This document shows, piece after piece, positions 1 to 11,700 of a stretch of 64,000 nt of DNA. The position numbers and the translations under genes were made by a program. This DNA is from Haliclystus octoradiatus (taxonomy: Eukaryota; Cnidaria; Staurozoa; Stauromedusae; Haliclystidae), in assembly GCA_916610825.1 (NCBI GenBank), contig OU744453.1, positions 18,626,241-18,690,240 of the forward strand. The letters run 5' to 3'. The notes beneath the pieces are model-generated. The model ran no database searches, was not told the DNA's origin, and saw only the letters and a program-made list of their open reading frames with translations. The first letter of the stretch is position 1. Every line of letters starts with the position of its first letter.

Positions 1-2
1 GC

Positions 3-617
3 ACTACACCCTACAACCCTCAAGGCAATGGACAGTGTGAAAAATATAATGGCATCATATGGAAAGCAGTTTCTCTTGCATTAAAATCGAGAAGTTTATC
101 GACATCTCAATGGGAAGTTGTACTACCTGACGCCCTCCATTCAATAAGATCTCTACTATGTACTTCAACAAATGTCACCCCTCATGAAAGGATGTTTAAC
201 CATAATCGTAGGTCAACTACTGGTAATGCTATGCCTACATGGCTTACTTCTCCTGGACCGGTACTGATGAGAAACCAAAATATGCAGAGCAAATATGACA
301 CACCTGTCCAGACTGTCACACTCATTGAATCTAATCCTAACTATGCACACGTCAGGCTCCCTAATGGGAAAGAAGCTACCGTGTCAGTTAGACATCTGGC
401 ACCATATGGCGTAGAGTCAGAACAGCCACATCGTGAAGCACCTCTGGATGAAAATGTACCACTGGATTCAACTGGAGATTCAAATATTGATTCTATTCAA
501 AATTTACCAAACGTTGATCAACCAATTGTAGCTGAAAACACTGATGTGGTCAAAGATGTAAATGAACCACGTAGATCTACTAGAATTAGACATGCTCCCA
601 ATAAACTAAACATCTAA
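3..617 (+). CDS. Ty3/gypsy-type retrotransposon pol, integrase C-terminal part (5' truncated by the window edge)
   Basis: An open frame runs from the window edge to a TAA at 615-617 (about 204 residues). It opens with TTPYNPQGNGQCEKYNG, the end of an rve integrase core in which the E of CEKYNG sits where the third acidic residue of the D,D-35-E triad belongs. A helix-rich segment follows (QWEVVLPDALHSIRSLL, then TPHERMF), then a C-terminal chromatin/DNA-binding-like part and a basic RRSTRIR tail. This layout is that of Ty3/gypsy integrases, which insert element cDNA into the host genome. The ATG at 192 is internal, not the real start. No stop or frameshift is visible in the part present, so the copy may be young. 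Reverse transcriptase and RNase H would lie left of the window. Confidence 0.85.
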   Translation, partial: TTPYNPQGNGQCEKYNGIIWKAVSLALKSRSLSTSQWEVVLPDALHSIRSLLCTSTNVTPHERMFNHNRRSTTGNAMPTWLTSPGPVLMRNQNMQSKYDTPVQTVTLIESNPNYAHVRLPNGKEATVSVRHLAPYGVESEQPHREAPLDENVPLDSTGDSNIDSIQNLPNVDQPIVAENTDVVKDVNEPRRSTRIRHAPNKLNI

Positions 618-620
618 TAA

Positions 621-790
621 TTACAAGGGGAGAATGTTGTGAATTTGTTAATTATGCTAATTATGTTCTTTATGTTTGTAAATGAGGCTACTTCATAAAC
701 ACTCATTCCTTATCCACATGTTGTAAGATGGAGCTATCTTTTTGTTAAATAAAGCCTTATTCAGAGTTTAGTTACTGGCTATTCATTTCA
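621..790 (+). repeat. Polypurine tract and probable 3' LTR of the gypsy-type element
   Basis: Directly after the pol stop is a purine run (ACAAGGGGAGAA, 623-634) followed by TGTTGTGAATT at 635, the expected junction between plus-strand primer and a 3' LTR starting with TG. An AATAAA polyadenylation signal lies at 748-753. The right end cannot be fixed without the 5' LTR; a CA around 789-790 is one candidate, and the LTR could run to about 840. Confidence 0.6.
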
Positions 791-1273
791 GTCCCCTATA
801 TGCTCATTGCGACTCGACTGAGAGACTCTTAATTTTCAGTTTGACTAAGGCTGAATTTTTATTGGCATAAGTTTTTGTACCGGCTATAGTATTAATTACG
901 CTTTTTTGTTTTATTATTAATCAATTGATCGAAAACACATTTGCACACAAGGTCCTTTTAGCTCCGAATATTTCATATTTCAGTCAAATTTTTATTAAAT
1001 ATTTCACATATTTCATTCCGAAAATCGACAAATAATTTTCAAAATTTGAAGTGACCATTTTCATATTTAATCATTTGGGAGCAATTCAAGAATAAGAACG
1101 TGCTGTCAAATTTGACAATAATTCATATTTCATCATAAAAACCTTAATTATTTCCCAGGAATATTTCACATTTCATTCGACTTTAGACCAATATTTCATA
1201 TTTGAAACCTGCCATAAATGGGCCTTACAAATATCAATGCCACAGTTTCTGCATGATAATTTGCGATACATAC
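791..1273. other. AT-rich gap, probably intron of the creatine kinase-like gene
   Basis: No coding exon was found on either strand. Several short direct repeats of a TTTCATATTTCA-like motif (about 966-1200) are visible. The next exon of the minus-strand kinase would be expected here or further left, so the retroelement probably sits in or beyond this intron. Confidence 0.4.
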
Positions 1274-4200
1274 CTGACATTGTATGTAAAGCTTTAACGA
1301 GTATATCTTCAACTGTTCGTCTCTCAGCACGAGTTGAATGAGATGGTAATGAAAATCCTTTTATGTTGCGGACGATAGACAGTTCATATGAAATTAAGTA
1401 ATTTCTATCAAATACCATTTCATTTTGACTCGTTTTGAAATCTCTGGTGTGATTGTCTTCTTTGGAATAACCATTATGACACGAGAGAATAATGCCATCA
1501 AACAAAAGAGCAAATGTTGTGTAAGATTCCTGTGGCAATATTATAAATACAATTATAATTTGTCACCATTTCATTAAAACTTCCTAGCGGGATCTCAAGC
1601 AGATTCCTGATGAAGTAAGATATGTTCCAGAAAGGTCTCTGATGTGTCCCTTATATTATATGTAGGAGAGAAACAAACCAACCCCATCAATTCTTATCTC
1701 GTCATGTTTAATAATTGATATCCGCAGCTGAAGGTTGAATGATGAATGATTTGAGAACTGATGAAGGTACTCGATGCTTGAGTATCAATAGACGTTAGCC
1801 CAATATTTAACTGCTCTTCATATCTTCGCTATGATGCGTTACGATGCGTATACGTACATTATGATATTTAACCATGATTAACTATTTAACTATTTAACGA
1901 CGTTTAAAAATATTGTACGTACAGAATGTTCAGGGAGACTCCTCGAATTAATACCAGAAATACGGAGCATATATTATAATAATAAATTTGTTTACCAAAC
2001 GCGGTTTTTTTTTTGCAAGCCATACAACGCATTTATAGTATTTTGAAATTTTCAAAAAGTTGATAATATATGAACATCGTGTTGAATCATAAACGGCTAA
2101 AGATATTATGTAACTGTATGGCGACTCTTGAATGATGACCGGTTGTACTAAACTGCAACACTGTTATACCGTGAAAACCTCGTAACGGCCAGTTATGGGA
2201 TTAGAGAAGGCTATTTAACACCGCACCTAAATAAGTGTGAATCCACACCAAATCTAATGATTTGCGCACCTAAATAACTTAGTGCCCTACGGCTCCGTTC
2301 CAAGAGGCTTTTATTCACATAAAACAGTGGATTATATTAATTTACGGGATATGTAATACTTTTGTGTCTTTGGATTATCATAAAATTCGTGAAAACAAAA
2401 TCATAATACAAAGAAAATCAAATTAGGTGCGGTAGTACGGGTTTTTGGTGCGGCAATAATTTATTCCCATTAGAGAATATTGATCACTAAAGATTCAATA
2501 GAAATTAACATTTGTGACATTATAGGGTGGTTGCTGCTCTATATGGTGGTGACCTTTATATGCAGGTTTCACTGTGTATGATACGTACCTCATCACCAGC
2601 TACACATCCGGGACTTCCTTCTTCGTTTGTATCAACGCCAGATTGGATTGCCTTATCTATCGTAAAACCATAGCTTGTATATTTAGTCGAAAGACTGTTA
2701 TATATACTAGGCGTTAGTACTTTAGAGAGAATATTTTTATGACCGCTTAACTCAGGGTAATTGTTACTTTCGTATGATGATGGTTGGCCGTCTTTGCCAG
2801 GTGAATTGATCTTGAAAGTTTCACGTCTGTGTAGAAAGTAAGTATTAATAACCTTTTGATGTTTGTAGTTTGTCTAAAGTTATCATCATCATCATTTGTT
2901 ATAAATAGTATCTGAGGTTTAGATACATATTTGATAAAAGTATTAAGAAACGTATTTTACATCATTTACTGATAGGATTTTTCAAAGTTTTTCATGATGT
3001 TTACTCCCTTGGATAGAAACACAGGTCTTGCTTCTAAAAGTAATATTTGGTTAGAATCTGTTCAAGTCAGAATCTTCAGTAATCCTTCGATTTTTCGAAA
3101 ACAAAAACAAGATTTTTATGATTTAGAATATAATCCTGCAAATGTCTTGATATTAGCATACGAGTTTGTTACCATTTGAATCACATGAAAAGTTTGTGGC
3201 GCTGTATAGTCGGAATTTGTATGCAATTGAGAAGAAGAAAAATATGCTTTCAGACACAACCATTGCAATTTAATTTGAACTATTTTCTAGCCTTTGGATT
3301 TTGCAGCAGCATTCCGCAATCCGCAATCTACCATTGCAACTTTCATCAAAGTTGTTTTGGCTCCGTCTAGAAACAAGAAGTATTGAAGTCAAAATATGCG
3401 GACTCTTGAAATTCTATATATATATTTAATGGTAAATGAATTGATGATGATGATTATAGGCCATAGTCTGCAATTAGGATTGGGGTGCATTCATGGGAAT
3501 TCATTGTGATCAAAGACGTATGCCCCTCAGCCGCTGTATGGCATCCTTCACTGGTAACCGAAGGATGTTTCGACGAGGCTATGGGCAAGTAGTATTTTTT
3601 CATAATGTTTTGTATCGTGAATTGTCTTATTTACAAGTTTCTTTGTCAGCTATATCTAACCATGATTAGTGGCTTTCTCTGTGTAGCAAATATGTTAGGC
3701 ATATCGACGGCACATTCCTATAATGTGACTGTCTATTCTAAGTACTACTATCGGGACTAATTCCATGGTCCCGAGATCGATTACTCTCCGTTAGAATTTT
3801 AGTCATTATATCTCCTATACGAGTGCATATACCGCCGTATTCTGTCAACTCCAATCCGAAATTGAACAATGCATGCTTTACACGGAAGCTTATCATCTTA
3901 CTTCTCTGTTGGTGAATTTTCTATTATGGATTGTTTTTCCTCCACTTGGGGTTTTGAAGTTGATATAGAATTTGATTTCTGTTGCGGGACTGTTTCTGTT
4001 AATAAATTGAAATTATAATGAAAGTAGCGATATATTGTTGTATATGATTGTATAGTAAGCATTATGTTCTTATCATTCAAATAAAAATAAAAAAGTACAT
4101 GTACAATTTAATGAACAAATCACGTAAGTTATTTTACAAAGACTTTATTGTTGCAAATATTTTAATTAACGAAAATTATTGATTGCAACTATCAGGCTAT

Positions 4201-5070
4201 TATCTCAACATCTAATAAACCGTCAAATATTCTAATTAACGAAAATTATTGATTGCAACTATCAGGCTATTATCTCAACATCTAATAAACCGTCTGAAGA
4301 GCGTTTCTACTCGAAAATAGAGTAACGGGGACGTGAGTACTGAGAGTAGCTACATCAGATGGCTTTATTCTTCAAATTATTCGAAAGGCAACTCAGCATT
4401 AAATCTATCTCGCATCGAACGATGCAGATAAGCGATGCAAAGGAAACTGCATTACAAAAGCGGACTTTACAGCAAAAGTAGATTACATTTAATGCAATAC
4501 GACTGTGACATCATACTATAGACAGTGCAGTTGTGATATGAAAGTTTATTACAGTCTAACTCGGTTAATATCATCTCTTTTAATATCCCACCTTGCTTAA
4601 TATCCCCACATAAAACTCATTTCTATTTACCATTGTCCATACAAACTCTCATAATCCTATCTCGGTTAATATCCCACCTTGCTTAATGTCCCGCTTTTCA
4701 TCTGTACCAGAGGGGGATATTAAGCAAGTTCGACTGTATTGTAGTTTTTCCGATCAGAAATGGCTTGCAAGGGAGTCAGTCAATAATAAGTGATGGTTAA
4801 AACGGCCAAAATTGATAACTTTGTTGATTATAGAATGAAACAAAGATGAAGAAAGAGCTTTTTCCCGTTACTCGGAGTTTCGCGCACTTATTTTGCGATC
4901 ATCAGACTTTTGAGTCTTTTTACGGAAGGATCTTGCTTCATCTTTGTTTCAATTTTCGTTGCACTCTGTTGAATATAAATTAATTTACCAACGTAAAGAT
5001 TCAACCGCCACGTACCTGATTCAGATATTATTTGGGGTCCGACCACATTAGCAGACGAGCCACAACCCAT
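1274..5070 (-). CDS. Creatine kinase-like phosphagen kinase with acylation-type N-terminus, divergent active site, 3' partial
   Basis: Four minus-strand exons join with matching phases: 5070-5016, 3995-3902, 2826-2589 and 1529-1274, about 214 residues. An in-frame TAA lies just upstream of the ATG at 5070. The product starts MGCGSSAN, a typical myristoylation plus palmitoylation signal, then a low-complexity linker (about residues 19-50), then the phosphagen kinase N-domain (NYPELSGHKNILSKVLTP, then GCVAGDE joined to ESYTTF) and the start of the catalytic domain (RNIKGFSLPSHSTRAERR). Creatine kinases transfer phosphate between ATP and creatine; acylated forms are known from sperm flagella. 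Where the family has SSRVRTGR, this protein reads SYELSIVR, so two arginines that contact ATP phosphates are E and S. Exons for the remaining catalytic domain, including the reactive cysteine, are not visible. It may be a pseudoenzyme or a decaying gene; intact splice sites and frame argue against old decay. Confidence 0.8.
4154..4293. repeat. Two-copy tandem duplication, 70-bp unit
   Basis: The 70 bases at 4154-4223 are repeated almost exactly at 4224-4293 (one clear T/C difference). It lies in intron 1 of the creatine kinase-like gene and contains no coding signal. Confidence 0.9.
4553..4738. mobile_element. pogo/Tigger-like MITE, family with TTAATATCCC ends
   Basis: The element opens TACAGTCTAACTCGGTTAATATC and closes GATATTAAGCAAGTTCGACTGTA, imperfect inverted ends starting CAGT and flanked by TA. 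Internal CTTGCTTAATATCCCAC motifs repeat. A second copy with the same ends and interior is at 14111-14300. CAGT ends with TA target sites fit Tc1/mariner relatives of the pogo/Tigger type. It has no transposase frame. Confidence 0.65.
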
Positions 5071-5787
5071 CTTTTTTTAAAGTTTCTAATAGATTCTCAA
5101 TTTGCTAAATTGCTATCCTACAATTAAGGGCCTTTGAAATTGTGAGAGAAATTCGATAGTTTTATTCATGACGTCTTTGTCGAATATTCGATCGTATTCG
5201 ACATTAATCATATGAATTCGATGATTATTCAGAACAAAGTATACTCAAGAAATTTGTGAGTGAGATTTTGTAACTGCAGTAACTTGAATTTGGCTGAAGT
5301 CATTATAAAGAGTACCAATGAATAATCAAAGGAGATATGATATAAAACCGACTCGTAATATTTTTGAAATGTTGCCGAAAAGAAGAACAAAGCCATTTAG
5401 CAACCATATATGATTCTACTCTACTGTAGCACAGAGCTTTCTAACTTTAATGTTTTCCAAGGCTGTATGTAAGAGGGCAATGGCCGGATTTGTCTCCCTT
5501 CATTTGCCTGTCAAAATAGCTCTGGTCTACCCCTTCCCCCATTTGGAGCCCCTGTAGCAGGGGAAATCTGTCTGATCATCAACGAACCTTCCCACACTTG
5601 AAGTCCCTCATAAACTTACCCCCAGGGTGTACGTGTGAAGTTTCGATTCAATGATTCAACATGGCGGACAAAATTGAACAACAATCACGGCTTTAGAATC
5701 TGTCGATGTTGATTTTTTATCTCATATTAAAGATTTAATGCATCAATGTATAGACTATCCGTTTGATTAATTAATAAAATTTGCAAA
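5071..5787. promoter_or_regulatory. Head-to-head intergenic region between the creatine kinase-like gene and TBC1D22
   Basis: The two start codons face away from each other across 717 bp, so both promoters and 5' UTRs should lie here unless 5' exons or trans-splicing move them. The middle (about 5480-5640) is distinctly richer in G and C than the flanks. No clear TATA box or initiator could be assigned. Confidence 0.4.
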
Positions 5788-8700
5788 ATGACAACTGAAA
5801 GAGCAAAGAATCATGTAATTACAGTTGGAGCGCGATTCTCCACGTTTGAATTGAAAAATGCGAAGGAGAATAATGTCAGCGATAAAAGCAGCACTAGTCC
5901 ACCACACACTTCACAAAAATCTACATTTTGGAAAAAGGGAACATCAAAAGTACCTGGCAGGTAAGTAATGCAAAAGCACCAGGATTATATTTTTTTATTT
6001 TTGGCTTTCATGAGCACTACTGTAGCCTATAACCCTATTCTGTATCTGTAATACCAAATTTTAACAACGCTATTTTGTTTTGTCTTTCAAGGCCAATTTA
6101 TGGGGCTCAGCATCCACCTTTGCAAACACCAGAGTAAGACATGTTATTTAATTTCTTTAGACATATTTCATTGCATATCATTTATAAAACAACAAACCCA
6201 CCAACGTATAGGTATTAAATTAAAAACTGCAAGGGCGTTTTTTATTGAACTTTTACAATTAGCCCTTATCTAATAGCAGGATCTCACTAATTAGGCCATG
6301 GGTTCAAGTGGATCATGCGATGAGCTAATTACGTTTTGCATCTCACAAGAGATTTATGCATTGGCAATATTGATGGTCTAAATTTGGTAAAGCCTCAGTC
6401 TGTCTGATAGGCCTATAGGCTACAAATTAAATAACTTGTAAAAGTATGTAAAATATGATCCCTAACTCTTCTAGCTCAGATTAATAATTCTGCCCATGTT
6501 CTGCCACATGCAATTACGATACTGTATTGCAGAATGCAGTTGGCTCTATTGCCACAAAACATACAAGATTGAGAATGCTAGATATTTGCCTACAAAAACA
6601 GTTCTCATGTTGTGAAATACAAACAAACAATCTTTGTATTGTGATATTAGATTGAGCATTTAGGGTAAATAATATCAGGAAATATAGGCTGTTGTAAGTG
6701 TTTATTGTGAAGAAAAGAAAAATGATTTAGCTGAAATGTTTGAAAATTGGATAGCTGAAATCTTATAAAATGAGAGTCAAAAATGAAACATTCTAGATCT
6801 CCGCTACTTCAAGTTTCACATCAGAAAGTGATATCATCAGGCGATTTATTTCAACTATCTAGAATGTTTCATTTTTGACTCTCATTTTATCTATATAAAT
6901 GCTCCGATTAATTTCATTGAGCACTATACCAAGAACTGGTGTGGAACAATCCACCTATTAATATTATTATATTATTATTATTAGCTGAAATCTTATCAAT
7001 CCACAGATTATATCGTATAGCCAGATACAAGTACAACATGTTGAAAAACAGATTCATCATCTTTCCAAATTTCAACAAGTTGATTCTTGATGCCCCCTTG
7101 ACAGTTTCGGACAAAAGTGGGGATCCCGGGATCCTAGAAGATCCCGGAAGGCTAGATCAAATTTAGAAGAAAATTGATAATTTTATGATTTATAGGCTAA
7201 ACCTAAAAAAAAATCAGAAGGAAATGTTGAACATTTTTCCAAGCTCCTCCAAGAATCTTTTGTCGGACACTGCCCCCTCAATGATGACCTGGTTGGGGTT
7301 TTGCGATATTATACAGCTATTAAGTTAATGACATAATGGAAATGAACATTGGAGAGACACTAAGACATAGGTTTAATTTGGTTATTTGACATAGACACAT
7401 ATTTGATTCACATGTTGACATGACAAAGGACAGTGACATAAAAGAGCGATAGTTTACAGCGTGACAATTTACGATTACGAAATGATTACGATTATGATTA
7501 CGAAACGGATAATTAATATAAATTATGAAAAATGACATTTTTGTTTTGATCAACATTTAATGCAAAAATCTCATTTCTTACAGTATCTTACTGTATCCGT
7601 AAAGGTTACAATAAATTTGTAACAAATGTACAAAGGCACCAGAATAAAAATAATCTAAAATCCGTTGAAACAGCATTTACTTTACATACCTGTTTCAAAA
7701 TGACCTACTGAATCGTCGATAAAACGTCCGGGGAGTATATATTATTTCCGGTGCACATTTTTTCATAAATTTTAGATGAGATTTGTTTTAAATCAGATAC
7801 TGATTGACCGTTCCAGACCTGTAATATACCGTTTGGAAATGTCACTTTTTATGTAAAATATTTGACAACTCTTCTTGCTTTTGTATAGCTCTGGCTTGAT
7901 CGAAACGTTTAGTAAAATATCCAAAGTAAATAAAGGTAAAAAACATCAAAAATCATTTCAAGAATTCCAAGGTTCAACAAATGATGCTTGGGATGAATCA
8001 GAAGATGATATCATTCGTGTCAGTGATGACGCTGGTATGAGTATGTCACCACCAAAAGGTGTAGATACGATACAAGGCAGCGAAATCAGAAACCGTATCA
8101 TCAGTGGTGTCTCAGAAGGTGAATCTTCAGCATCCAAACATCAAGGTATTGATGTATCTAGCGAAAATGAGACATATGATCGTCAGCCACAAGCAGCAAG
8201 ACAGAATAGTTCAGAATCAAAAATGCCGTGGACAAAAGAATCTGTTAAGCAAGCCATCGTTTCCAAGCTTTCAGGTATGCTCATTCACTGCCTAGTATTT
8301 CTGCATGGTAACACAACAAAATAGGGGCCTTGTGTAGCTGTTTCAGCATCAGACCTTGACCCGCAGGTTCTTGGGTTCAATCCCTGGCAGAAGCACTATT
8401 GGTTGGCGTCAGGAAGGGCATCCGTCACAATTACTTATTCACTGCTTGAAGTGAATATGGCAGGAAACAATATCCGGGTAGCTGATGTTAAATGATGAAC
8501 ATTGATGAAAATTACCTTTTTAATTTGGACGTGTATAAGCGGAGATGTTTGGTGCTGAAAGCAGGCTAATTACCATAGTTCACTTTTTTCCAAACTCACT
8601 TCCAAATTGAAAAATCTTTTTCACCATTCTTCATAATTTAGCTTCAGCTAAATCTGTGTTAACATTTTTTCGCATCATGTGCACTTTAATATTTTGGCAT

Positions 8701-11700
8701 ATTATAGCAAAGCAACATAGCAAGAATAAATTTATCTAACAAAATTTTCTACTTTATCCCAAATGAGGGTATGTAGTATGTACCTTTATTCGATGATGAT
8801 AAGTTTATCATTTTTATCAATCTTTGTCATTGTCATGTATAATGAGTTTTCAGTATGAATCTTAGATATAATGAATATTTACTGAAACCACACTGAAATT
8901 CACCAGAATCCTAAATCTAGATATATACTTCTCGTTCTACTAAAAAAACTACTGAAACACATCTTGAAATTTGAATTCTACAGAGAAAAAGAGCCTGATT
9001 CAGCAGCCTAATTCAGTATGTTTTCAGCAGGTTTTTAGATATTTAAAACCCGTAGCGTTTTAGCAACCTGATCCATGTTTTTTTATTGATTCGTGAATAA
9101 TGAACAATGTATAATCGCTAAACAGACAGATGGAGTCATTCCAACCTTTGCTAAATATTGTAACATCATCATTTTGTTATAACTTAGAACCTCACAGATG
9201 ATAAAATAGGTAAATTTTGTGAACTAAAAATTTAACTTCAGAAAGTGGCTCAATTATCATTAAATCCAAAATCAGAAATTCTAAAAATAAAGTATTCTTA
9301 GCTGTGTGCATGCAGGCTAGTTTGGAGCTGCTGATGATCTAGCCTCCGTACTAGCTCTGAGGTTTTTTCTGAAACCATAGGGTCTGTGAACTAAAGCGTG
9401 ACTTTTAGCCCAGCAAGTTCCCATGAGTTTGGAATATAATTTATGCATTACGTCGTATTATCATCCAGATCATTGTTGTTGCTGATGAGTATGACATGAT
9501 TGACAAAGAGTTGTGATTTTATGACAATTGATCTTTTATGATAGAGTGTGAATCGAAATGTGAATGATTTATCAACAGTATATAGGTGATATTTTCGATG
9601 AGCTAAAAATCACACATTAGTTCACAGACCGTATGGTTTCAGAAAAAACCTCAGGGCTGGTACGCAGGCTACGAATGATCAGGCAAATGACGAATATGAA
9701 GACTCATTAGTGCTATATGATGCAAGAATTTGATAAATATTTGATTTTGAATTATTGACTGTCTGCAGGGAAGGGTCACACTAGGATGTCTCCATCTCCA
9801 CCAGCTTTATCTGATGATGCACTGCAGGCACCAGTACCGCCTTCTCCAATTCACAAGTCTGCCGTTGATAATAACGAACATGAAAATGTCAGATTGGAGA
9901 AATTTGGTAAATTATTAGCTGGACCAACAACAGATCTAGGTAAAGCTTAGATTTATAACCATTTTCAGAAGTATACTTTTTGTTGTTATTTCATTGTTTT
10001 TTATGTGTGCAATATAATTTCTTTTTAATTTTTTATATTTATTAAAAATCATAGAAAGCAGGACAAACATTGATAACAGCCATGTAAAATACAGTTGAAG
10101 TTTCAATCCTGCATAAATATTCAAAATAAATAAATAAATAAATGTCATCTGATATCAGTACTGTCATTATCACCTCCCAAAACGAAAATATTTGCCCTAC
10201 AGACATGATAAAATTACTTTGAGTATTGCTTATTGTTAAATTAGACATAACATTTCCGATTCATGATTATGTAACCTAGAGAGATTTCACGTTAATACAT
10301 TTAATTATGGCAATCATTTCTTATTTGCAGAGCAACTTCGTAAACTAAGCTGGAATGGGATACCAGCACAAGTTCGAACTGCGACTTGGCAATTGCTATC
10401 GGTAAGCTATTATACTTTTATATTTAAATACCAAATTTTTCTCAGTTTAGAATTGTTTTTGTGATATAGGAGTTTATAGAATCAGGTAGACCTACCGGTA
10501 TTTATTAAAATAATTAAAACCAATAAAACCAAGACAATGAAACCAGAACACATACTCAGCGGCTCAGGTTTCATAACGACAGCTGTCACGAAACAATGCA
10601 GACGTTGGACGATTGAACGATACAGGTGTCAAAGCAAAGGGTCTTTCCCCCAATGTTCAGTTGAGAAAGCTGTACTTGAATTGGTATCTTTTCTGAGTCT
10701 AGACCTCCCTGATGACCCTGATGTATTATAATTACCCACTTTATGGCTTTGTTACAGGGCTACATTCCTCCTGCAATTGACAGACGCGAAGAAACATTAA
10801 AAAGGAAAAGAGAAGAATATTTTAATTTTGTTGAAAAATATTACCCAACAAGATTTGAAGATGTTTACAACGAAGAAACATATAGACAGGTTTGTACTAG
10901 TATTCAACTATTAAATTTCCACCGTAAGTTTGAATAGCACTGTTTCAATCGTAATCATATCATCTTGACATCGTTTTCTGAAAACAGTTGACGAATGGTC
11001 CACATAGATGTACAGTGATGCATATGATAAGAGGGCAGCCATGTTCACTGTTAGGTAATGGGTACTTATAATGCAGTAGTCAATCGATAGCCCGGCGCCG
11101 GGGTTTTTTAACACACAGAATGCATCGGGTTTCTCATTAAATAGTAGCAGTAACCCTAAATACAAGTTTCTGTAGAATGATCCAATGTAGAATACTGGTT
11201 AGCATTATTTTTGCAGAGTTTTTGAGCCGGGATGTAACAGCGTCTTCCCAGGGAGGCCAGAGTTAAGCAAAGGTGTGTAACAAAAACTTCAATTACATCC
11301 CCATTTAAAACCCGACGCATCCCGGGAGTGTGGAGGACAGGCTATCAATTGACTAGTGTACCATCACTGCGGGCATCATTGTTCTGAGAAAAAAAGCAGT
11401 GGCGTCAGCATTTTCTATATAATTTGCATCATTACGAGATTAACGCTGTAGTCTACTACAGTGTAACCTCATTAATATCACTGCCTGGGTACAGCTAAAC
11501 AATGTGATAATAAGTTGGTTGTGATATTAACCAGAGTGAAATAGTTGAATTTGATGGAAACTGGTTGTGAAAAACGTGTGATATTAAGGGGCTGTGATAT
11601 TAACAGAGTTACACTGTAGTCTATTGTTAAATAAAATGTCAAGCACATTGATGACAATTGTTTCTATTGTCATTTTATCGATAGATTCATATTGATATAC

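Noticed and set aside
8374..8383. Functional tRNA gene
   Set aside because: Only a B box and a weak A box are present; no cloverleaf can be folded, and a second truncated copy at 35876 shows it is a SINE.
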